A stretch of 64,000 nucleotides of DNA from Planomonospora sp. ID82291 (lineage in GTDB: Bacteria; Actinomycetota; Actinomycetes; Streptosporangiales; Streptosporangiaceae): the NCBI RefSeq assembly GCF_015711645.1, contig NZ_JABTEX010000004.1, positions 186,001 to 250,000 on the forward strand, written 5' to 3'. Made by a program: the position numbers and the translations under genes. The notes beneath the pieces were generated by a model that made no database searches, had not been told where the DNA came from, and saw only the letters and a list, made by a program, of their open reading frames with translations. Shown one piece after another: positions 28,139-36,680 of the stretch. The number at the start of each line of letters is the position of its first letter. Positions within the stretch are counted from its first letter, which is position 1.

Positions 28139-29254
28139 TCAGCTCCTCGTCCCGGGGGTGGGCGTGAGGGTGCGCTCGGCCGGCGCGGTGGCCGCCGTAC
28201 GGCGGGCGAGGTGGAAACGGGCCCGGGTGAACAGGCCGAACAGCCCGCCGGGCAGGAAGAGGACCACCACGACGACGGCGAGGCCGTACAGGATCTGGGC
28301 GGCCTCGGCGGCCCCGATCCCCTCCTGGCCGGTGGGCGCGACCAGGGGCAGCGCGTCGCTGTAGCGGGTGAACAGCGAGGGCAGCATCGACACGAAGAAC
28401 GCGCCGATCACCGCCCCCGCGACCGAGCCCAGCCCGCCGATGATGATCATCGCCAGGTAGGACAGGGCCAGGATGAGGCCGAAGTAGTCCGGCACGGTCT
28501 GCCGGAAGACCAGGGCGATCAGCACGCCGGCGAGCCCGCCGTACATCGACGAGAGCACGAACACGCCGGCGCGGTAGCGGGTCACCGGGACGCCCATCAC
28601 CCCGGCCGCGATCTCGTGGTCGCGGATGGTGTTCATGGCCCGCCCCGGGCGGCCCCGCAGCACGCCGCGGGCGAACAGCCCCGCGCCGACCAGCAGGACG
28701 ACGCCGAGGAACCAGAGCCGCTCCAGCGCGCCGAACGGCACCCCGGCGATCACCAGGGGCTCCGGGGTGTCGGTGAAGGCGAACCCGAACAGCTCCATCG
28801 GCGGCACCGGGCGGCCGTTGTGGCCGCCCGTCACCGGGGTGGCGTTGGACATCGCGAAGTGGCCGATGAAGATCAGCGCCAGCGTCGCGATGCCGAGGTA
28901 GGCGCCCTTGAGGCGGCCGGCGATGGGGCTGAAGAGACCGCCCGCGACCCCCGCCAGCAGCACCGCGAGCACCGCGGCCAGCGGGGTGGGCAGGCCCAGC
29001 CCGCCGAACTCGCCGTCCGCGGTCGGCACGGAGGCGAAGTAGACGTAGCCGAAGGCGCCGACGGCCAGGAAGAACGCGTGGCCCATGGACAGCTGGCCGG
29101 TGGCGCCGGTCAGCAGGTTCAGGCCGATGGCGCCGATCGCCGCCGCCATCGCGAAGAGGCCGTCCTGCAGCCAGATGCCGTCCAGGTAGAACGGCGCGAC
29201 GACGACGCCGGCGGCCACCAGGACCCACCAGAGGAGGGTGACGATCCTAGACAC
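28139..29254 (-). CDS. LivM-type ABC permease
   Basis: This 371-residue membrane protein is one of the two permeases of the liv-type ABC transporter. It has multiple hydrophobic helices and the family signature GLNLLTGATGQLSMGHAFF near residue 45, with the cytoplasmic coupling loop GRAMNTIRDHEIAAGVMGV. It overlaps livH by 8 bases. It should form the channel with LivH and be powered by LivG/LivF. Confidence 0.93.
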   Translation of the reverse strand: MSRIVTLLWWVLVAAGVVVAPFYLDGIWLQDGLFAMAAAIGAIGLNLLTGATGQLSMGHAFFLAVGAFGYVYFASVPTADGEFGGLGLPTPLAAVLAVLLAGVAGGLFSPIAGRLKGAYLGIATLALIFIGHFAMSNATPVTGGHNGRPVPPMELFGFAFTDTPEPLVIAGVPFGALERLWFLGVVLLVGAGLFARGVLRGRPGRAMNTIRDHEIAAGVMGVPVTRYRAGVFVLSSMYGGLAGVLIALVFRQTVPDYFGLILALSYLAMIIIGGLGSVAGAVIGAFFVSMLPSLFTRYSDALPLVAPTGQEGIGAAEAAQILYGLAVVVVVLFLPGGLFGLFTRARFHLARRTAATAPAERTLTPTPGTRS

Positions 29255-30137
29255 GGGCCAGCTCCTTCGTCCCGAAGAGCCCCGCGGGGCGGACGAGCAG
29301 GACGATGATCATCACCAGGAACGGCGCGACGTCGCCGAGTCCCCGGCCCAGGAAGGACAGCTCCTCCTGGTAGCCGCCGACCAGCGACTCGGTGATGCCG
29401 ATGATGAACCCGCCGGCGAGCGCGCCGCCGGTGGAGTCCAGGCCGCCGAGGATCGCCGCGGGGAAGGCCTTCATCGCCACGGCGGTCACGTTGCGGTCCA
29501 GTCCGGGGGTGGGGAAGACGCACATGAACAGCGCGGCGACGGCGGCCAGCGCCCCGGCGACCGCCCAGGCCCCCATCGAGACCCGGCCGCGCCGCACGCC
29601 CATCAGGGCGGCGGTCTCGGCGTCCTCCGCGGTGGCGCGCATCGCCACCCCCCAGCTGGTGTACTTGAACGCCAGCAGGAACGCGGTGATCACGACGGCC
29701 GCCGCGACGAGCGCCGCGATCCGGGTCGCCGGGACGTTGACCGATCCCAGTCGCAGGACGTCGCTGCCCCACGGGTCGCCGAGCGCGAGCACCTCGGTGC
29801 CGATCTGCCGGGTCAGCTCGGTGACCAGGATCAGGTCGACGCCGATCGTCACGATCGCCAGCACGCTGTGCGAGGCGACGTTCGCCCGGCGGATGACCGC
29901 GAACTCGATCAGGGCGCCCAGCAGGGCGGCCCCGGCGACGCCGAGCAGCAGGGCGGCCCAGAACCCGACCAGGGGGTGGGCCTTGGCGATGACGAAGCCG
30001 CCGACCAGCAGCAGCGAGGCGTGCGCGAAGTTCACCACCTCGGTCGCCTTGAAGATGACGACGAACCCGAGGGCGATCAGCGCGTACACCGCTCCCACGG
30101 ACACGCCGCTCACCAGCAGTTCGATGAAGGTGTTCAC
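29247..30137 (-). CDS. LivH-type ABC permease
   Basis: This 296-residue permease partners LivM. The N-terminus VSGVSVGAVYALIALGFVVIFKATEVVNFAHA (split at GFVVIF) is the LivH hallmark, and the coupling loop MRATAEDAETAALMGV follows later. The GTG at 30137 overlaps the livG stop by 4 bases. It should span the membrane about eight times. Function follows from the family and from the complete operon around it. Confidence 0.93.
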   Translation of the reverse strand: MNTFIELLVSGVSVGAVYALIALGFVVIFKATEVVNFAHASLLLVGGFVIAKAHPLVGFWAALLLGVAGAALLGALIEFAVIRRANVASHSVLAIVTIGVDLILVTELTRQIGTEVLALGDPWGSDVLRLGSVNVPATRIAALVAAAVVITAFLLAFKYTSWGVAMRATAEDAETAALMGVRRGRVSMGAWAVAGALAAVAALFMCVFPTPGLDRNVTAVAMKAFPAAILGGLDSTGGALAGGFIIGITESLVGGYQEELSFLGRGLGDVAPFLVMIIVLLVRPAGLFGTKELARV

Positions 30138-30955
30138 GAAGCGGCCTCCTCGGTCTCGCTCGTCGCGCCCAGGTACGCCCGGACGACCTCCGGGTCGTTC
30201 TGGACCTTCTCGGGGGGGCCGTCGGCGATGAGCCGGCCGAAGTCCAGGACCGTCACGGCGTCGGCCAGGCGCATCACCATCCCCATGTCGTGCTCCACGA
30301 GCAGGATCGAGATCCCGAGGCTCTCGCGGACGGCGATGATCAGCTCGGCCATCTCGCGCCGCTCGCCGCCGTTCATCCCGGCCACCGGCTCGTCGAGCAT
30401 CAGCAGCCGCGGCTCCATGCACAGGGCGCGGGCCAGCTCCACCCGCTTCTGCACGCCGTACGGCAGCAGGCCCACGGGCATGTCCAGCCGCGGGGTGAGA
30501 CCGACGAACGCGGCGATCTCCTCCACCCGGGCGTTGTGCCGGGCGGCCTCCCGGCGGGCGGACGGCAGGCGCAGCCCGGTGGAGACGAACCCGGCGCGGG
30601 TCAGCCGGTGCCGTCCGAGCATCATGTTGTCGCGCACCGACAGCCGGGGGGAGAGCGCGATGTTCTGGAAGGTGCGCGCCAGGCCCAGCGCGGCGATGCG
30701 GTGGGGGGCCATGGCGGTCAGTTCGGCGTCACCGAAGCGCACGCTGCCGGAGGTGGCCCGGTAGACGCCCGACAGGACGTTGAAGCAGGTCGACTTGCCC
30801 GCGCCGTTGGGGCCGATGACCGCGTGCACGCTGCCCGGCTCGATGCTGAAACTGACCGCGTCGAGCGCGGTGAGCCCGGCGAAGCGCACGGTGACCCCGC
30901 GGACCTCCAGCCGCGGGATGGGGGTCATACCGTCCGGTTGGTATGTATCGCTCAT
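30134..30955 (-). CDS. LivG-type ABC ATPase
   Basis: This 273-residue ATPase powers the liv transporter. Walker A GPNGAGKST, the Q-loop region ARTFQNIAL, and Walker B LLMLDEPVAGMN are visible. The signature is degenerate (LPYGVQKRVELARAL), as in other LivG proteins, which often have LPYG in place of LSGG. ATG 30955 is used, with ATG 30928 (MTPIPRLE) as an alternative; neither has a strong ribosome-binding site. A gap of 79 bases separates it from livF. Confidence 0.93.
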   Translation of the reverse strand: MSDTYQPDGMTPIPRLEVRGVTVRFAGLTALDAVSFSIEPGSVHAVIGPNGAGKSTCFNVLSGVYRATSGSVRFGDAELTAMAPHRIAALGLARTFQNIALSPRLSVRDNMMLGRHRLTRAGFVSTGLRLPSARREAARHNARVEEIAAFVGLTPRLDMPVGLLPYGVQKRVELARALCMEPRLLMLDEPVAGMNGGERREMAELIIAVRESLGISILLVEHDMGMVMRLADAVTVLDFGRLIADGPPEKVQNDPEVVRAYLGATSETEEAAS

Positions 30956-31034
30956 GAAGACCGCCCGAGGGGTGCCGTGAACAAGGGCGCGGAGGGCGCC
31001 GTGGGCGCGGTGGGGGAGGGAGCGGGGGACGGGG

Positions 31035-31868
31035 TCATGCCGACCACCTGCTCAGCGCGGGCCGCCGGACGGCCGCGCCGCCCGGCCGGTCCGGCAGGTC
31101 TCCGGCGTCGTCGCCGATCCCCAGGTAGCGGCGGCGGACCTCGTCGCTGGCGGCGAGGTCGGCGGCCGGGCCGGACAGGGCGATCTCGCCGACCTCCAGC
31201 ACGTAGGCGTGGGAGGCCAGGGACAGGGCCATGGCGGCGTTCTGCTCCACCAGGAGCACCGTCGTGCCCTGGGCGTTGATCTCCCGCACGGTCCGGGCGA
31301 TCCGGGCCGCCATCAGCGGTGCCAGGCCGAGCGTGGGCTCGTCGAGCAGGAGCACCTGCGGGCAGGCCATCATCGCCCGGCCCATGGCGAGCATCTGCTG
31401 CTCGCCGCCGGACAGCAGGCCGGCGCGCTGGCGGGCCCGCTCGGCGAGCACCGGGAAGAGCTCCAGCACGCGCTCCCTGGCCTCGGCGGCGGACCTGCGG
31501 TCCCGCGCCCCGAGCGCGCCGGCCCGCAGGTTCTCCTCCACGGTCATCCGCGCGAAGACCCTGCGGCCCTCGGGGACCTGCACGACACCGCGCGCGACGA
31601 CGGCCGAGGTGGCCGTGCCGGACAGCGTCACGCCGTCGAGGCTCACCTCGCCCGAGGTGATCCCGCCGCGCTGGAACCGGAGCGTTCCCGAGACGGCGCG
31701 CAGCAGCGTGGACTTGCCCGCGCCGTTGCCGCCGAGCACCGCCACGACCGCCCCGCGCGGCACGTCCAGGGAGATCCCGCGCAGAGCCGTCACCGGCCCG
31801 TAGTTCACCGCCAGATCCCTGACCGAGAGCCCGGAGGCTCCGGGCGGCCGGGGGTCGCGGACGTTCAT
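31035..31868 (-). CDS. LivF-type ABC ATPase
   Basis: The first gene of the liv operon encodes a 277-residue ATPase with Walker A GGNGAGKST, signature LLSGGEQQMLAMGRAM and Walker B VLLLDEPTLGLAP. The segment VPEGRRVFARMTVEENL is the classic LivF motif. The ATG at 31868 has AGGAGG seven bases upstream, which decides the start over the in-frame ATG two codons earlier. Divergent from a PucR regulator, with a palindrome between them at 31974-31991. Confidence 0.94.
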   Translation of the reverse strand: MNVRDPRPPGASGLSVRDLAVNYGPVTALRGISLDVPRGAVVAVLGGNGAGKSTLLRAVSGTLRFQRGGITSGEVSLDGVTLSGTATSAVVARGVVQVPEGRRVFARMTVEENLRAGALGARDRRSAAEARERVLELFPVLAERARQRAGLLSGGEQQMLAMGRAMMACPQVLLLDEPTLGLAPLMAARIARTVREINAQGTTVLLVEQNAAMALSLASHAYVLEVGEIALSGPAADLAASDEVRRRYLGIGDDAGDLPDRPGGAAVRRPALSRWSA

Positions 31869-31973
31869 AGGCATGCCTCCTGACAACCGATGAACGCACC
31901 CAACCCACGTGGTCCACCGGCGTCCAGAGGGCCGGATGAAGTCGGGGCGGACGCCCACGGAGAGCCGGTGCGG

Positions 31974-31991
31974 GTTGTGCGCCGGCACAAC
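31974..31991. promoter_or_regulatory. 18-bp palindrome in the liv/pucR divergent region
   Basis: GTTGTGC (31974-31980) and GCACAAC (31985-31991) are perfect inverted arms with a 4-base spacer GCCG. It lies about 106 bases upstream of livF and 62 bases upstream of the PucR gene, so it could serve both. It is a candidate operator, probably for the adjacent regulator. Confidence 0.45.
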
Positions 31992-32052
31992 GCGGGATCA
32001 CGAAACGAAGCAGAATCTTGTTCCGCTCCATGTGCGCTGACACGATGGCCAG

Positions 32053-33252
32053 ATGGGGATCCGGTCCGCCGACGACGACGAGGTGCGCAGGATCATGCGC
32101 CTGGCCGCGAGCCGGCTGCTGGAGCGGCTCCCCGAGCTCACCGACGAGCTCGTGGCCAGGACCCGCGACACCGACGAGGCCTATCGCCGCATGGTCCCCA
32201 CCGACGACCACTGGCAGAGCGTGTACGAGGCGATGGAGACGGGCATCGGCGCGATCCTGCTGCCCCGGCCGGAGCGGCGGGACCTGCAGCAGGCGGAGCG
32301 CACGGCCCGGCGCCGGGCCGAGCAGGGCCTGCCGATGGACTCGCTGCTGCGCAGCTACCGGGTCTCCGCGCAGGTGATGTGGGACGGGCTGGTCGGGGTC
32401 GTCACCGAGGAGGAGCCCGACAGCCTGCCGGTGCTCATCCGCAGCGCCACCAAGGTCTGGAACGCCGTCGACCGGCAGGCCGTCGCCGCCGCCGAGTCCT
32501 ACCGCAGGAGGGAGGCGGAGATGTTCGGCCGCACCGCCGAGCGGGTCCAGGCCCTGCTCGACGCCCTGCTGGAGGACCGGGCCGACGCCGCCCTGGTGCG
32601 CAGCGCCGCCGCGGCGCTGGACCTGCCGGAACTCGGCCGCTACGCGGTCGTCACCACCCGGCTGCCCGGCCGCGGCGGGCACGCCGACGAGGGCTCCCGC
32701 CCGGCGCATCTGGGAGGCGTCCGGCTGCTGTGGCGGATGCGGCCCGACTACGAGGTGGCCGTGGCCCTGCTCCACGACGAGGGCGTGGAGGAGCTGACCG
32801 AGGCCCTGCGCCCGCACGTCCTGGGCTGCGCCGGGGTCAGCCCGGTGGTCGAGGGCCTGGCCGAGCTCGCCCAGGCCCGCCGGCTCGCCGAACTGGCCCT
32901 GCGGACCTGCACGGGGGAGGGGCCCGAGATCGCCCGGCTGGAGGACCGGCTCCCCGCCGCGCTGGTGGTCAGCCAGCCCGAGCTCGCCGGCCACCTCAGC
33001 GCCGCGGTGCTCCGGCCCGTCCTGGCCCTCGACCCGGCCGACCGCGAGGTGCTGCTCGGCACGCTGGAGGCGTGGCTGCGCTGCGAGGGATCGGCGATGC
33101 GCGCCGCCGGCCAGCTCTACTGCCACCGCAACACCGTCTTCAACCGCATCCGCAGGATCGAGCAGCTCACCGGCCGCTCACTGGCCAGGCCGCTGGACAT
33201 CGTCGAGCTGGCCCTGGCCCTGGACGCGGTCCGGTTGCTCCCGGTCGCCTGA
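32053..33252 (+). CDS. PucR-family transcriptional regulator
   Basis: This 399-residue protein ends with the PucR C-terminal helix-turn-helix: [34 protein letters not shown] (split here after AAGQLY) is the diagnostic segment. The middle has the GGDEF-like CdaR region, and the first 150 residues are helical ([26 protein letters not shown]). Family members activate purine, sugar diacid or proline catabolism. It diverges from the liv operon and may respond to the transported solute; that link is inference. No strong ribosome-binding site is seen before ATG 32053. Confidence 0.9.
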   Translation: MGIRSADDDEVRRIMRLAASRLLERLPELTDELVARTRDTDEAYRRMVPTDDHWQSVYEAMETGIGAILLPRPERRDLQQAERTARRRAEQGLPMDSLLRSYRVSAQVMWDGLVGVVTEEEPDSLPVLIRSATKVWNAVDRQAVAAAESYRRREAEMFGRTAERVQALLDALLEDRADAALVRSAAAALDLPELGRYAVVTTRLPGRGGHADEGSRPAHLGGVRLLWRMRPDYEVAVALLHDEGVEELTEALRPHVLGCAGVSPVVEGLAELAQARRLAELALRTCTGEGPEIARLEDRLPAALVVSQPELAGHLSAAVLRPVLALDPADREVLLGTLEAWLRCEGSAMRAAGQLYCHRNTVFNRIRRIEQLTGRSLARPLDIVELALALDAVRLLPVA

Positions 33253-33340
33253 GGTTTGCCCCGCGGGTGCTTAGCCGCGGACGCGGCGGGGCAATGTAAG
33301 GGGATACCCCCCGAGCGAGGCTGAAAACGAGGTGGTGCCA

Positions 33341-33775
33341 ATGCTGATCGGCAGGATACTTCAGGGCAAGGGAACCCGGGTGGCGACCGTCCACCCGGAC
33401 ACGACCGTCGCCCAGCTGCTGGGCGTCCTGGCGGACAACAACATCGGCGCCGCGGTGGTCTCCCCGGACGGCTCGTCGATCGCGGGCATCGTCTCCGAGC
33501 GCGACATCGTCCGGCGGCTGCACGACCGCGGCGCGCGGGTGCTCGACGGGCCCGTGTCGGCCATCATGACGACCGAGGTGCGCACCTGCTCGCCGGAGGA
33601 CAACGCCGACGACCTCCGCCGGACCATGACCGACCACCGCATCCGGCACATCCCGGTGGTCTCCGGGGGCCGGCTGGCGGGGCTGGTCAGCATCGGCGAC
33701 GTGGTCAAGAGCAGCATCGACGAGCTCGAGACGGAGAAGGCCTCCCTGGTCGACTACCTGCACCGCCGGTCGTAG
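33341..33775 (+). CDS. Tandem CBS-domain protein
   Basis: This 144-residue cytosolic protein consists of two CBS domains forming a Bateman module. The first spans about residues 15-65 (GAAVVSPDGSSIAGIVSERDIVRRL), the second about 75-130 (IRHIPVVSGGRLAGLVSIGDVVKS). Such stand-alone modules bind adenine nucleotides and resemble the hypoxia-response protein Hrp1 of mycobacteria; the exact role is unknown. ATG 33341 follows GAGGTG at normal spacing; a GTG at 33332 is a less likely start. It converges on the nik-type operon. Confidence 0.9.
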   Translation: MLIGRILQGKGTRVATVHPDTTVAQLLGVLADNNIGAAVVSPDGSSIAGIVSERDIVRRLHDRGARVLDGPVSAIMTTEVRTCSPEDNADDLRRTMTDHRIRHIPVVSGGRLAGLVSIGDVVKSSIDELETEKASLVDYLHRRS

Positions 33776-33787
33776 GCGCCGGGCCGG

Positions 33788-33843
33788 TCTCCGGACTGGG
33801 TCTGCGGGGTCGTGGTCTCCGGGTTCGGTCTGCGGGGTCGTAG
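33788..33843. repeat. 28-bp direct duplication between CBS gene and nikE-like gene
   Basis: Two copies of a 28-bp unit, TCTCCGG-N4-GGTCTGCGGGGTCGT, start at 33788 and 33816 in the gap between the convergent genes. They differ at few positions. No hairpin terminator is evident here. Confidence 0.6.
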
Positions 33844-33852
33844 CCGCCGGGG

Positions 33853-34578
33853 TCACTTTCCGGGGTCTGCGTGGTCTGAGGGGCCTGCGGCGTCTCCGGG
33901 ATCCCCGAGGCGGACCCGGTGGTGAGCCCAGCGGACCAGCAGCGCGTCGTCGTGGCTGACGGCGAGCACGCCCGCCCCGCTCCGCTCCCGGTAGGCCTCG
34001 ACGACCGCGACCAGGTGCGCCTGGGTGGAGGCGTCCAGCATGGTGGTCATCTCGTCGCAGACCAGGTAGCGCGGCTCCAGCGAGAGCGCCCGCGCCACGC
34101 ACGCCCGCTGCAGCTGCCCGTCGGACACCTCGTGCGGGCGGCGGCCGAGCAGGTCGCCGGTGAGGCCCGCCTCGGCGGCCAGCGCGGCGACCCGGCCCCG
34201 GTCCGCCCGGCCCGCCGCGGCCAGCGGTTCGGCGATGATCTCGGTCAGCGTCAGGCGCGGGTCCACCGCCAGGCGCGGCTGCTGGTAGAGCAGGGCGACC
34301 GCGGTGCGCAGGCCGCGCGGGGCGCGCTGCCGCCAGCGCCGCACGGCCGTTCCGTCCACCGTCACCGCGCCGCCGGAGGGCCGGAGCATCAGCGCCAGCA
34401 CCCGGGCCAGCGTCGACTTGCCGCACCCGCTGGGACCGGCCAGGCCGGTCACCCGGCCGGGTTCGACGGTGAGCGAGACGCCGTCCAGCACGACCTGCCG
34501 GCCGTACCGGACGGTGACGTCGCGGGCCTCAAGCACGGCGGTCCTCCGAGGCGCGGCGGGCGGCGGCACGGGCTTCAC
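33853..34578 (-). CDS. NikE/DppF-type ABC ATPase
   Basis: The last gene of a five-gene ABC operon encodes a 241-residue ATPase. Walker A is GPSGCGKST, and Walker B is YLVCDEMTTMLDAS, with the catalytic Glu present but Met in place of the usual Pro. The signature motif is EVSDGQLQRACVARAL, with Asp where LSGGQ has Gly. I recall this variant from other actinomycete members, so it is probably active. ATG 34578 overlaps the preceding ATPase gene by 4 bases. By operon position and the Nur-like promoter I favour a nickel role over peptides. Confidence 0.86.
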   Translation of the reverse strand: MKPVPPPAAPRRTAVLEARDVTVRYGRQVVLDGVSLTVEPGRVTGLAGPSGCGKSTLARVLALMLRPSGGAVTVDGTAVRRWRQRAPRGLRTAVALLYQQPRLAVDPRLTLTEIIAEPLAAAGRADRGRVAALAAEAGLTGDLLGRRPHEVSDGQLQRACVARALSLEPRYLVCDEMTTMLDASTQAHLVAVVEAYRERSGAGVLAVSHDDALLVRWAHHRVRLGDPGDAAGPSDHADPGK

Positions 34579-35738
34579 ACACGGTCGTCCTCCGAGGCGC
34601 GGCGGGCGGCGGCACGGACTCCACGGTCGTCCTCCAGGGGATGATGGCAGGCGACGCCGTCCGCCATGGGCGGCGGCGCCGCGCAGGCTCCGTCCGCCGA
34701 CGGGCAGCGCGGCGCGAAGGCGCAGCCGTCCGGCAGGCGGGTCAGTTCGGGGGGCATGCCGAGGATCGGGACGAACGCCCGGTCCGGCTGGGCGTTCACC
34801 AGCCCGGCGGCGTAGGGGTGGCGCGGCCGGTCCAGCACCCGCCCGGCGGGACCGGTCTCGACCAGGCGGCCGGCGTACATCACGGCGAGGTCGTCGGCGA
34901 CCCGCTCGGCCGCCCGCAGGTCATGGGTGATCAGCAGGACGGCCCGGCCCTCGTCGCACAGCCCGCGCAGCGCCGCCATCGCCCGGTCGACCAGCGGCCG
35001 GTCCAGCCCGCCGGTCGGCTCGTCGGCCAGGATCAGCCACGGGTCCCCGGCCAGCGCCATCGCGTTCGCCACCCGCTGGGCCATGCCGCCGGACAGCTCG
35101 TGCGGGTAGCGGTCGAGGTCGGCGGGGTGCAGGCCCTGCCGCAGCGCGAGCTCGTCGGCGCGTTCCCGCGGCCGCGGGTGCCCGAGCTCCCGCAGCGCCT
35201 CCTCCACCTGGGCCCGCGCGGTCCGCACCGGGGTCAGGTGGGTGGCCGGGCTCTGCGGGATCAGCCCGACCGCCCGCCCGCGCACCCGCCGGGCCAGTAC
35301 GGCCTCCGGGGCGCCGAGCAGCTCCAGGGACCCGTCCGGGGTCTCCAGGTGCGCCCGCCCGGCGACCTCGGCGTTGCCGGGCAGCAGGCCGAGCAGCGCG
35401 TGGGCGAGCACGGACTTGCCGCAGCCCGACTCGCCCACCAGCGCCAGGCAGCGTCCGGGGCGCACCTCGAAGGAGGCGCCGGTGACCGCTCGCACGGTCG
35501 CGCCGGGCAGCCGGAAGGAGACGGTCAGCTCCTCCACCCTGAGCCGGTTCCCCCCGTCCGGGGCGGATCCGCCGGCCAGGGAGTCCCCGGCGGGGACGGA
35601 ACCGGCCGCCGGAGATCCCCCGGCCGGGACCGGCTCGGCCGCCGAGGACGGGCCCGGCAGCGCCCCGTCCGGTGGGAGGTCCTCGCCGGAGGGTCCGCGC
35701 GGCGGGAGGTCCCCGCCGGTGGAGACGCGCGCGCTCAC
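34575..35738 (-). CDS. NikD/DppD-type ABC ATPase
   Basis: This 387-residue ATPase has Walker A GESGCGKSV, the Q-loop segment IPQSPATHL, signature LSGGMAQRVANAMAL and Walker B LILADEPTGGLD. The C-terminal oligopeptide-type extension with four cysteines in DGCAFAPRCPSADGACAAPP is present and typical of the Dpp/Opp/Nik family. The first 70 residues are a Pro/Gly/Ser-rich low-complexity stretch with PAGGS/PAGDS repeats, unlike the family. GTG 35738 overlaps the permease stop by 4 bases; the true start may be inside. Confidence 0.86.
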   Translation of the reverse strand: MSARVSTGGDLPPRGPSGEDLPPDGALPGPSSAAEPVPAGGSPAAGSVPAGDSLAGGSAPDGGNRLRVEELTVSFRLPGATVRAVTGASFEVRPGRCLALVGESGCGKSVLAHALLGLLPGNAEVAGRAHLETPDGSLELLGAPEAVLARRVRGRAVGLIPQSPATHLTPVRTARAQVEEALRELGHPRPRERADELALRQGLHPADLDRYPHELSGGMAQRVANAMALAGDPWLILADEPTGGLDRPLVDRAMAALRGLCDEGRAVLLITHDLRAAERVADDLAVMYAGRLVETGPAGRVLDRPRHPYAAGLVNAQPDRAFVPILGMPPELTRLPDGCAFAPRCPSADGACAAPPPMADGVACHHPLEDDRGVRAAARRASEDDRV

Positions 35739-36679
35739 TGGAACAGCTCCGATCGCAGGCGGGGGGTGAGCCGGTCGCGCCAGTGCTGGGCGAGCACGCC
35801 CAGCGCCAGCGTCGGGACCAGGATGAACAGGCCGGGCACCAGGCTGGACCACCAGTCTCCGGCGAGCAGGGACCGCTGGCCGTCATTGATCATGTTGCCC
35901 AGCGAGGCCAGGTGCGGGGGGAGGCCGAGACCCAGGAAGCTCAGCGCGGTCTCGTGCCAGACCGCGTGCGGGACCATCAGCACCGTGGCCAGCAGCAGGT
36001 GCGGCGCCAGGTGGGGCAGCAGGTGGCGGCGGACCACCCGGCCCCGGCCCGCGCCGCCGGAGATCGCCGCCTCCACGAAGGGCCGCGCGCGCAGGGAGAG
36101 CACCTCGGAGCGGACGATCCGGGCCGCCGTCGTCCAGTGCGTGACGCCCACCGAGACGACCACCGCGGCCGGGCTCGGGGAGAACAGCGCCACGATGAAG
36201 ATGCCGAGCAGCAGGTGCGGCACCGAGGTGAAGCCGTCGACGAGCCGCATCAACAGGCGGTCGGGCGTGCCGCCGAGGCTGCCCGCGACCAGCCCCACCA
36301 GGCCGCCGATCACCATGCTCGCCAGCGCGGCCACCAGCCCGACCAGGAACGACACGCGCAGGCCGTAGACCGAGCGCAGCAGCACGTCCCGGCCGACCTG
36401 GTCGGTGCCGAGCGGGTGCTCCAGGGAGGGCGGCAGCCCCGCCGAGCGCAGCTCCACCAGCTGCTGGTCGAGCTGGGCCAGCGGCGGGACGAGCAGGACG
36501 GCCAGGCCGAGGACCGCGAGGGCGGCCGCGGCGGCGCGCACCGGCCGGCGGGAGGCGGACCGGGGATTCCTGCGCGGCCGGGACGGAGGAGCCTTGGCCG
36601 ACGGCGGAGACGCGGCGGACACCGGGTCCGATGACGGTGACGGGGGGGTCGGGGGCGGTGGAGGTGCTGCGGCGGTCAT
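35735..36679 (-). CDS. NikC/DppC-type ABC permease
   Basis: This 314-residue permease has a Pro/Ser-rich N-terminus of about 45 residues, then a first helix and the DppC-type sequence HPLGTDQVGRDVLLRSVYG. The cytoplasmic coupling segment is EAAISGGAGRGRVVRRHLLPH, and ALSFLGLGLPPHLASLG is another classic family motif. It is the second permease of the operon. The gap to the previous gene is 1 base. Confidence 0.9.
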   Translation of the reverse strand: MTAAAPPPPPTPPSPSSDPVSAASPPSAKAPPSRPRRNPRSASRRPVRAAAAALAVLGLAVLLVPPLAQLDQQLVELRSAGLPPSLEHPLGTDQVGRDVLLRSVYGLRVSFLVGLVAALASMVIGGLVGLVAGSLGGTPDRLLMRLVDGFTSVPHLLLGIFIVALFSPSPAAVVVSVGVTHWTTAARIVRSEVLSLRARPFVEAAISGGAGRGRVVRRHLLPHLAPHLLLATVLMVPHAVWHETALSFLGLGLPPHLASLGNMINDGQRSLLAGDWWSSLVPGLFILVPTLALGVLAQHWRDRLTPRLRSELFQ

Positions 36680-36680
36680 G

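Noticed and set aside
31974-31991. A Rex (redox) operator
   Set aside because: The arms TTGTG and CACAA fit Rex half-sites, but they are 6 bases apart rather than the 8 of the TTGTGAAN4TTCACAA consensus. I kept it only as a general palindrome.
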